In this document: positions 1 to 4,678 of the stretch, piece after piece
Layout: each line of letters opens with the position of its first letter
How positions within the stretch are numbered: the stretch's first letter is position 1
Origin: Methanobacteriota archaeon
GTDB taxonomy: Archaea; Methanobacteriota; Methanobacteria; Methanobacteriales; Methanobacteriaceae
DNA: 5,946 nucleotides
Reading direction: 5' to 3'
Assembly: GCA_023434825.1 (NCBI GenBank)
Contig: JAEYSH010000092.1
Span: 1 to 5,946, forward strand
Made by a program: the position numbers and the translations under genes
Notes under the pieces: model-generated
The model's database searches: none
Seen by the model: the letters and a program-made list of their open reading frames with translations, nothing else
Told to the model about the DNA's origin: nothing

Positions 1-794
1 ATTACAAAGTCACGGAAATCATTGACAAAGATAGGGTTTAAAAGAGATGTGGCTCCTAATACTAAAGTAGAGTTTACAACTGTGGTACCCATTAAATCCC
101 CAATTGTAAGAAGCTTGTAACCATGAAGTAATGAAATAGTCTGAAAGGAAAGTTCAGGGAAAGAAGTACCAATAGAAATTAGTAACAAACCAATAACAAA
201 GAGTGGAATGCCAATTTCAACAGCAATTAATGCTGCATAACTAACTAAATACCAGCTGCTTATTAAAAGTCCTGCTATTCCTAAAACTAGTAAAATAGAA
301 CCTTTCAAAAATTGATTTTTGCTTATCACTTTATTATTCTCATGAGGACTGCTTTTTCTTATTACAAAGAAAATATAGGCAATAAATACTATTATTAAAA
401 ATAAACCATCAATTCTAGATAAAATTCCATCTAGCGCCAATATTATAGGTAAAAAAGCTGTAAAAAAAGGATATATAGACTCTTTTTTAATATCTCCTTT
501 TTTAAAATTAATTCCTCCAGCAATCAGTATTGCTGTACCTATTATAACTGTCAAATTGACAACATTAGTTCCTAGAATATTTCCAAGAGAAAGTACAGGT
601 ATTCCTTTTAATGCTGAATCTATACCAATAGCTAATTCCGGCGTACTTGTAGCAACTCCAGTTATTAACGAGCCTGTAACAAAAAAGCCTATATTAAGAT
701 ATGATGAAATAGTAGAAATGGATTTAGTAGTAACTAAACCACTTATAATTAATGATATTATAAGAAAGATAAAAATTAAAAAATCAATTATCAT
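1..794 (-). CDS. Na+/Ca2+ exchanger family (CaCA) membrane antiporter, C-terminus outside window
   Basis: An integral membrane cation antiporter, probably exchanging Ca2+ for Na+ or H+. 264 residues are visible, reading from the ATG at 794-792 off the left edge. The two inverted alpha repeats that define the family are both present. Alpha-1, about residues 40-86, contains GVATSTPELAIG and then GNILGTNVVN. Alpha-2, about residues 205-248, contains ISIGTSFPELSF and then GDLMGTTVVN. The cation-binding glutamates are E53 and E214, close to E54 and E213 of the archaeal structure NCX_Mj. A hydrophilic loop (about residues 145-165, RKSSPHENNK) separates the halves. Roughly two helices remain unseen. 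The only in-frame ATG before the first helix is at 794 and it has no Shine-Dalgarno, so the mRNA may be leaderless. The ion specificity cannot be told from sequence. The family call is firm. Confidence 0.93.
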   Translation of the reverse strand, partial: MIIDFLIFIFLIISLIISGLVTTKSISTISSYLNIGFFVTGSLITGVATSTPELAIGIDSALKGIPVLSLGNILGTNVVNLTVIIGTAILIAGGINFKKGDIKKESIYPFFTAFLPIILALDGILSRIDGLFLIIVFIAYIFFVIRKSSPHENNKVISKNQFLKGSILLVLGIAGLLISSWYLVSYAALIAVEIGIPLFVIGLLLISIGTSFPELSFQTISLLHGYKLLTIGDLMGTTVVNSTLVLGATSLLNPIFVNDFRDFV

Positions 795-810
795 AATACA
801 TTATTTGTTT

Positions 811-837
811 AATATAATACTTTAATTTTATACTTAA
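811..837 (-). promoter_or_regulatory. Candidate archaeal promoter of the CaCA exchanger gene
   Basis: On the minus strand two TATA-like stretches lie in the gap after the antiporter remnant: GTATAAAA (833-826) and GTATTATATT (820-811). The second is centred about 22 nt before the A of the ATG at 794, the distance expected if transcription starts at or just before the start codon. No Shine-Dalgarno precedes that ATG, which agrees with a leaderless transcript. The region is so A/T-rich that chance matches are likely, so this is a weak call. Confidence 0.35.
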
Positions 838-847
838 CCCTATTTTG

Positions 848-1355
848 TTATTTTTCTCGTTCTTTTATAGATAATCCTAAATATCTGGCAAATATGTTAA
901 TGGTTGACTCCTGCATCAATTTAGAAGTTATAGTTATAAAGAAAACTATATTAAAAATTATATTTTCACATTCTACCCCTGCAAAAATTGGAAATGTGAC
1001 AAAATAATATGAATGCACCTCTAATATCCTCCCATGAATTAAAACTTTATCTTTAAATCCAGATTTAAAAAGTAAAAGACGCAAAAAGACAGCGATAGGT
1101 CTTGCAATTATGATAATGAAAATAAAACTAATATTCCCATCCCAACTACCTGAATAATTTTAGAGGGAACCCCCAAAGACATATATAGAAACATTATATT
1201 GGGATTATCAAAATAAATACCGCCTAAACCTTCAAAACTTGCAACTTCCAATAAAAGGAAGAAAAGTAATAATGGAATTTCAAGACTATATGAAGTATTG
1301 CTTACGATTATACTTATAAAAAGCAAAAAAGGACCTAATCAAATAAACTATTCAA
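848..1355 (-). pseudogene. Decayed K+/H+ antiporter (NhaP2/CvrA-type, CPA family) with large internal deletion and frameshifts
   Basis: Pieces of one antiporter read 5' to 3' on the minus strand in several frames. The N-terminus (FISIIVSNTSYSLEIP, then EGLGGIYFDNPN) matches the first helices of NhaP2/CvrA, normally ISIIASKxSxxLGIP and GSEGxGGIYFDDP. It runs directly into a segment (LGVPSKIIQVVGMGILV) that in the family lies some 250 residues later, so the core is deleted around 1198. A one-base shift near 1120 then moves the frame to IIIIARPIAVFL, which continues to TFPIFAGVECENIIFN and ARYLGL and stops at 848. Near the start, a Shine-Dalgarno AGGTGAT (1364-1358) precedes a TTG at 1355; that frame stops after six codons, and the homologous frame is one base off. 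The transport core is missing, so it cannot encode a working antiporter. It lies 53 bp upstream of the CaCA gene on the same strand. Confidence 0.85.
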
Positions 1356-1557
1356 AAATCACCTAATATAAAATTTATTTTTATAATTATAAACAATTTC
1401 CAAGAAAACAGTGCTTTTATAATAATCTTTAAAATATCACATAGACATTTTTAAGTGGTCAGTAAATACTATTTTTTAAGAAATTTTTATTTTTTATAAA
1501 GTTTTAAATTATTTAATACTAAATATAATAATATTATGATAATTTAGAGGTTTCAAA
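1356..1557. other. A/T-rich divergent intergenic region with promoter elements for both sides
   Basis: About 200 bp between the antiporter remnant (minus) and the membrane-protein gene (plus). Visible sites are the remnant's Shine-Dalgarno at 1358-1364 (minus) and that of the plus gene, AGAGGT at 1546-1551, seven-odd bases before its ATG. TATA-like candidates are TTTATAAT on the minus strand near 1388-1395, and TTTTTATAAAG (about 1490-1500) or AAATATAATA (1521-1530) on the plus strand. None stands clearly above the A/T background. No open frame or RNA gene is recognisable. Confidence 0.4.
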
Positions 1558-2061
1558 ATGGATATAAGTAGAAATATGTTTTTAGGTATTTTGGAAATAG
1601 AAATAGGTTTTTTAGTTATTATTGCTTCTTTAATTCCTTCTACTACAAATGAAACAGTAAAAGGGCTTGTATTACTGCTTTTAGGTATTCTATTATTAAT
1701 TTATAGTTTTAAAATGAAAAAAACTAATAAAATAAGTATAATTGTTTTAACAATAGGAATTATAGCTATAATGAGTAGTATTAGCTTCTTTTCAAACATA
1801 ATTACTTTAAATCCAGTGGCACCTTTTTGGGTTATTTTCGGAGGCATAATACTTATTATATTCGGTATAACGATTTTCTTATTTAGAAAAACAGTTATGG
1901 GTAAATTGGGAATACTAGGAGTTATTTTTGGGATATTATACATAATAATAGGTTTTATCGCTCCAAATCCAGTTTATTTAGCACTATTAATGGGAATATT
2001 TTTAATAACTGATGGTATAGCCATATTATTTTTTAAACCTTCTACATATATAGAACTATAA
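1558..2061 (+). CDS. Small six-helix membrane protein, probably DUF308/HdeD-like
   Basis: A 167-residue protein that is almost entirely hydrophobic. Six likely membrane helices fall at about residues 6-26, 33-50, 57-81, 88-109, 115-134 and 138-161, with very short loops and a lysine-rich turn (KMKKTNK) after helix 2. Glycine-rich helices of the form GxxxLIxxGI recur (GLVLLLLGILLLIY, VIFGILYIIIGF, LLMGIFLITDGIAILFF), which suggests an internally duplicated three-helix unit as in DUF308/HdeD proteins. HdeD is an acid-stress membrane protein in E. coli; the archaeal relatives have no settled function. The start is well supported: ATG at 1558 follows AGAGGT with good spacing. It is the only plus-strand gene here and appears to be transcribed alone. 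The coding call is strong; the family call rests on pattern and topology only. Confidence 0.8.
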   Translation: MDISRNMFLGILEIEIGFLVIIASLIPSTTNETVKGLVLLLLGILLLIYSFKMKKTNKISIIVLTIGIIAIMSSISFFSNIITLNPVAPFWVIFGGIILIIFGITIFLFRKTVMGKLGILGVIFGILYIIIGFIAPNPVYLALLMGIFLITDGIAILFFKPSTYIEL

Positions 2062-2399
2062 AAAATATCATCTAGATTAAGAACATAAAAAAAATTAGCA
2101 ATGATAAATTTGATAAATTAAAATTTATTTGGTATTAAATTAGGTTTACGATGAATTTAAATAGTTTATATTTAATTTTCTAATAATTAAAAAAAGAAAC
2201 AAATCTATTTTATTATGATTACAATGCCTAAAAATAAAAATGGTAAATATTTTTTCAATAGGTCATATCTAGATGAAATCTTTAATTAGATGAATAATTA
2301 TTAATTTTATCCTCAATTACCTATCAATATGAAAAGAGAAGGGATCTACAAAAAAATTATAATCAATTTTTTTCTAATTTATCCTTAATTACCACTATT
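2062..2399. other. Gene-poor A/T-rich region between convergent genes
   Basis: About 340 bp between the stop of the plus-strand membrane-protein gene and the stop of the minus-strand tetR. The one structured element seen is the inverted repeat at 2350-2373, listed separately. A 24-codon plus-strand frame (ATG at 2215, or 2224, to TAG at 2289) has no Shine-Dalgarno and no recognisable relative, so it is not called. No tRNA, repeat array or transposon end is recognisable. It could hold an older gene decayed beyond recognition. Confidence 0.5.
2350..2373. terminator. Inverted repeat with A7/T7 arms, possible bidirectional terminator
   Basis: The arms AAAAAAATT (2350-2358) and AATTTTTTT (2365-2373) are exact reverse complements around a six-base spacer. 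Either strand therefore carries a T7 tract. Reading minus from tetR, whose stop is at 2400-2402, a transcript meets the structure within about 30-50 nt. Reading plus, it lies about 300 nt past the membrane-protein stop. Oligo-U tracts are known archaeal termination signals, and the place between converging genes fits. In DNA this A/T-rich, such arms can also arise by chance. Confidence 0.4.
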
Positions 2400-3029
2400 T
2401 CATTGATAGGCTTTTTCCATGAATGCATTACTAATAGCACCACTTTCTGCCCCTAAAATTCTTTCAATAAAATCAAAAATTACCATAAATCTCCTCTTAA
2501 TTTCATTTAAATCATGATTAGCGTCTATCCCTTGCAAAACCATAGATGAGATTCCATTAAATGCTTTAGCAGCATCTTCAGGGTATGGGGTGTTGAAAAT
2601 CCCTTCATCCACACCTTCTTTAAATATATGGGCTAGTGGTCCCACAGTTTCAAATGGAATTCTTTGTTCGTATTTACGCTGCAGGTGAATGTTCTTTTCG
2701 TCATCTACATACTGCATGATACCAAGTGTGTCATCCCTAAAGGATAATGAAAACTTGAAAATCTTTACTAGTTTTTCTATAGCATTTAGACCTTCATCTT
2801 TAGAAATTTTTTCCATACTTTGGATAATGATACTGATATATTTATCAGTTATTGCATCTAAAATTACTTCTTTAGATTTAAAATAATAATAAAAAGTACC
2901 CTGAGCAACTCCTGCTTGTTTAACAATGTCTGAGACCATAGTATCTTCATAGCCTTTCTCTAGAAATAATTGTTCAGCTATATCAATAAGTTCCTGTCGT
3001 CTTTCTTCTGGACTTTTAGTAACACGAAT
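2400..3029 (-). CDS. TetR/AcrR-family transcriptional repressor, apparent ATT start codon
   Basis: A ligand-responsive DNA-binding repressor, 209 residues if begun at ATT (3029-3027). The N-terminal TetR domain is complete only from that codon: RVTKSPEERRQELIDIAEQL, then the helix-turn-helix VSDIVKQAGVAQGTFYYYF at residues 32-50 and KSKEVILDAI. Residues from about 60 to 209 form the variable ligand-binding and dimerisation half. Relatives usually begin MRVTK or similar, so the ATT aligns with their ATG. Upstream of it the frame holds no ATG, GTG or TTG before a stop, and the next ATG, at 2939, would cut away the first helix and part of the DNA-binding fold. A perfect AGGAGG lies nine bases before the ATT. 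The gene follows the glycosyltransferase stop by 35 bp, so the two are probably co-transcribed. It likely binds the palindrome before that operon. Family certain; start unusual. Confidence 0.92.
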   Translation of the reverse strand: MRVTKSPEERRQELIDIAEQLFLEKGYEDTMVSDIVKQAGVAQGTFYYYFKSKEVILDAITDKYISIIIQSMEKISKDEGLNAIEKLVKIFKFSLSFRDDTLGIMQYVDDEKNIHLQRKYEQRIPFETVGPLAHIFKEGVDEGIFNTPYPEDAAKAFNGISSMVLQGIDANHDLNEIKRRFMVIFDFIERILGAESGAISNAFMEKAYQ

Positions 3030-3038
3030 AGAATCATT

Positions 3039-3044
3039 CCTCCT
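3039..3044 (-). promoter_or_regulatory. Strong Shine-Dalgarno (AGGAGG) that decides the tetR start
   Basis: AGGAGG on the minus strand, in the 35-bp gap after the glycosyltransferase stop. The only nearby ATG (3037-3035) starts one base after it, too close to be used well, and opens a frame of just 19 codons. The in-frame ATT at 3029 is nine bases away, a workable distance. The site therefore points to initiation at ATT, or to an ATG that recently mutated to ATT. Confidence 0.75.
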
Positions 3045-3064
3045 TTTAAATGATTATTTAACAA

Positions 3065-4267
3065 TTATTTTCCATTTTTATTTATTACCGAGTTGATTGC
3101 CCTTACTGCACTCTTCAAACCATTTTCTTCGCGTATTTTATTGCCAAATTTCTCCGCATTTTCCCTAATTAAAGGATTATCCAGAGCTTCTGTAATAGCT
3201 TTAGACAATTTTTCTGCAGTAAGCTCATTTCTAGGTATAGGGAGCGTAGCAACATCAAGAGAATGAATACGCTTAGCCCATGCAAACTGGTCAATCATAT
3301 GTGGCACTGGAATAGAAGGCAACCCTGCTTTTAAAACTTCAGCAGTCGTGCCCAGACCACAGTGATGAACAACACAAGAACAGTAATCCAATAACCAATC
3401 GAAAGGAATCTCTTTAACCAAATATATATTATCTGGAATTTTATCAGCGTATTTTTCTGTATTTAAAATAATTGCCCTCTTGCCTGCTTGATGGACTCCT
3501 TTAAAAAGAATCCTCAAAAGTGAATTATTATCTTCTTCACTCCATCCTGCAGACCCAAAGCTTATGAATATTGGTTTTTTACCCTTTTCTATAAATTTTT
3601 GAATATCTTCATGTGGAGAATAACTTGATGGAGCCTCCAAATACCAGTAACCAGAAATTACATTCTTGGATGTCCAGTTATCGTTTGGTTTAGCTACATG
3701 TTGACTCATTGGTAAAAGTATTAATTGAGGATTGTTTGATTTACTGGAAGAGGGAGCGCCAATTTCTTTCCTGAATTGTTCATATTTTCTCTCCATCAGG
3801 AAATATAAGGCTAATTTTTCCACCATTAATCCCATATTTAATTTCATATTTTTTGAGAATTTCTTTTCTGCCATGGTGGGATCAATAACCACGCTTATAA
3901 ATGGTTTATTTGCCTTATCAGCTTCAGCCAAACCAAAGCTTCCATATCCTATTATTAAATCATAAAGAGGGCAGAGTTCCTGTAAAGTATTTGTTTGCTC
4001 CTTAACTCCGTTGAAAAAGAAGTTAGTTCCAAGTTTTGCAGCTTCTATGGTGTTTTTTGCCTTCATTATCTCCTTTAATTCATTAACCCCATCTTCAGGA
4101 TTGCTTCCAAGAGAATAACAATTAATGCCATAGGATTTACCTAATTTTTGAAATTTACTATTTAAAGCAACAGTAACTTCATGTCCCTCATTTTTTAGTG
4201 CCTTTGCTAGTGCAAAGAAAACCTGCACATCGCCTCTTACCCCAATAACTGGTAACAATATCTTCAT
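3065..4267 (-). CDS. GT1-family (GT-B fold) UDP-sugar-dependent glycosyltransferase, MGT/sterol-glucosyltransferase type
   Basis: A 400-residue soluble enzyme expected to move a sugar from a nucleotide-sugar donor to a hydrophobic acceptor. The N-terminal Rossmann half opens with GVRGDVQ (residues 9-15), the form typical of sterol, macrolide and glycopeptide glycosyltransferases; D13 sits where the proposed catalytic base lies in vancomycin-type enzymes. The C-terminal donor half begins near 230 with PIFISFGSAG (FGS at 237-239) and carries the sugar-nucleotide signature HHCGLGTTAEVLKAGLPS from H301, ending in D326-Q327. The usual HHGG is HHCG here (Cys303), and the Pro common after GDVQ is Val16. 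There is no signal peptide or membrane helix. The start ATG (4267) follows GGAG at 4278-4275 by seven bases. It is the first gene of an operon with tetR. The acceptor is unknown: a toxic compound, a lipid and a secondary metabolite are all possible. Confidence 0.93.
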   Translation of the reverse strand: MKILLPVIGVRGDVQVFFALAKALKNEGHEVTVALNSKFQKLGKSYGINCYSLGSNPEDGVNELKEIMKAKNTIEAAKLGTNFFFNGVKEQTNTLQELCPLYDLIIGYGSFGLAEADKANKPFISVVIDPTMAEKKFSKNMKLNMGLMVEKLALYFLMERKYEQFRKEIGAPSSSKSNNPQLILLPMSQHVAKPNDNWTSKNVISGYWYLEAPSSYSPHEDIQKFIEKGKKPIFISFGSAGWSEEDNNSLLRILFKGVHQAGKRAIILNTEKYADKIPDNIYLVKEIPFDWLLDYCSCVVHHCGLGTTAEVLKAGLPSIPVPHMIDQFAWAKRIHSLDVATLPIPRNELTAEKLSKAITEALDNPLIRENAEKFGNKIREENGLKSAVRAINSVINKNGK

Positions 4268-4313
4268 TTTAAAACTCCGAATTTTTAATTAATACAGATG
4301 AAATATTTTGTAT

Positions 4314-4331
4314 TTGACTGATGTCAGTCAA
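4314..4331. promoter_or_regulatory. Perfect 18-bp palindrome, predicted TetR operator of the glycosyltransferase-tetR operon
   Basis: TTGACTGA and TCAGTCAA are exact inverted arms around a central TG. The size, two-base centre and TGACTGA/TCAGTCA arms are typical of TetR-family operators. The centre (4322/4323) lies about 25 bases downstream of the TATA box at 4345-4351, just where transcription should begin, and 47 bases before the glycosyltransferase ATG. A bound repressor would block initiation. The regulator is most simply the TetR encoded as second gene of this operon, which would make it self-repressing. If the host were a bacterium, the minus-strand TTGACT within the palindrome could instead act as a -35 box, and the repressor would still block it. 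Confidence 0.8.
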
Positions 4332-4344
4332 TTTATTATAATTG

Positions 4345-4360
4345 ATATAAATAGTTTCCG
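4345..4360 (-). promoter_or_regulatory. Archaeal-type TATA box and BRE of the glycosyltransferase operon
   Basis: On the minus strand TTTATAT (4351-4345) is close to the methanogen TATA consensus, with an upstream GGAAAC (4359-4354) resembling a B-recognition element. The predicted start falls near 4320-4323, giving a leader of about 55 nt that includes the GGAG ribosome-binding site. The TATA match is better than others in the window, and the spacing to the operator supports it. Confidence 0.6.
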
Positions 4361-4403
4361 GAATGATTAAAAAATGAAATTAATTTATTATAAAAGGTAA
4401 TTT

Positions 4404-4415
4404 AGTCTGCAGACT
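4404..4415. repeat. 12-bp perfect palindrome AGTCTGCAGACT followed by T6
   Basis: AGTCTGCAGACT is its own reverse complement, and the last T begins a run of T that extends to 4420 on the plus strand. As RNA it could fold only a four-pair stem with a TGCA loop, so it makes a poor terminator, and no plus-strand gene precedes it. It lies about 45 bp upstream of the glycosyltransferase promoter, so a protein-binding site is a fair alternative. Its role is unknown. Confidence 0.4.
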
Positions 4416-4517
4416 TTTTTACTACCATTACGTTATAAAAAATAAACTTAAACCCCAAATACTTTAATTTTGATGAAAGAAATATTATATATTATAAATT
4501 AAGAGAATCTGAATGAA

Positions 4518-4537
4518 TAAAAAATTATAATTTTTTA
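4518..4537. repeat. 20-bp perfect A/T palindrome with A6/T6 arms
   Basis: The sequence reads T, A6, TTATAA, T6, A and equals its own reverse complement over all 20 bases, so each strand carries a T6 tract. It is about 140 bp past the MFS stop on the minus strand and could be a second termination point, a bent or easily melted element, or chance in A/T-rich DNA. Confidence 0.35.
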
Positions 4538-4637
4538 GTGGTATTTTTAATAGTAAAAAGTATTATTTTTTGATTCTAACCCTATCGATATTACTAGGCA
4601 TATACAAAATATCCTTACCTTTTAATATACTTGAAGT

Positions 4638-4672
4638 AAAAAAAGTAAAAAAATGCTTTTAAATCAAAAGCA
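4638..4672 (-). terminator. MFS gene terminator: hairpin plus two T7 tracts
   Basis: Six bases past the MFS stop codon, the minus strand forms a seven-pair stem (4672-4666 with 4660-4654; TGCTTTT and AAAAGCA) with a five-base loop. It is followed by T7 (4653-4647), AC, and another T7 (4644-4638). Tandem U-tracts suit archaeal termination, and the hairpin plus U-tract would also serve a bacterium. It implies that the MFS transcript mostly ends before the glycosyltransferase operon. Confidence 0.8.
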
Positions 4673-4678
4673 GATATT

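Larger units (their letters stand above)
4332..4637. other. Intergenic region between MFS terminator and glycosyltransferase operator
   Basis: About 300 bp without a credible gene on either strand; only frames of about ten codons occur. It contains the TATA/BRE of the glycosyltransferase operon at its left end and two further perfect palindromes (4404-4415 and 4518-4537, listed separately). The rest is A/T-rich with no recognised RNA or mobile element. Confidence 0.5.

Noticed and set aside
556..825. Plus-strand open frame of 89 codons
   Set aside because: It lies antisense to the CaCA gene, whose alpha-1 repeat is clear in the other strand; the frame has no domain or ribosome-binding site.
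1701..1943. Minus-strand open frame of 80 codons
   Set aside because: It is antisense within the six-helix membrane protein and is explained by the codon bias of hydrophobic residues.
2068..2276. Inverted 10-mers TCATCTAGAT (2068-2077) and ATCTAGATGA (2267-2276) about 190 bp apart
   Set aside because: Most of the match is the self-complementary ATCTAGAT, so the pairing carries little information; no mobile element lies between.
2215..2289. 24-codon plus-strand frame (MITMPKNKNGKYFF...) in the gap before tetR
   Set aside because: It has plausible composition but no Shine-Dalgarno and no recognised relative, and frames of this size are common by chance.
2978..3037. ATG at 3037 (minus) as the tetR start
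   Set aside because: It is out of frame with the TetR domain, one base from the Shine-Dalgarno, and its frame stops after 19 codons.
3732..3965. Plus-strand open frame of 77 codons inside the glycosyltransferase
   Set aside because: It is antisense to an intact 400-residue enzyme and has no start signal or recognisable domain.
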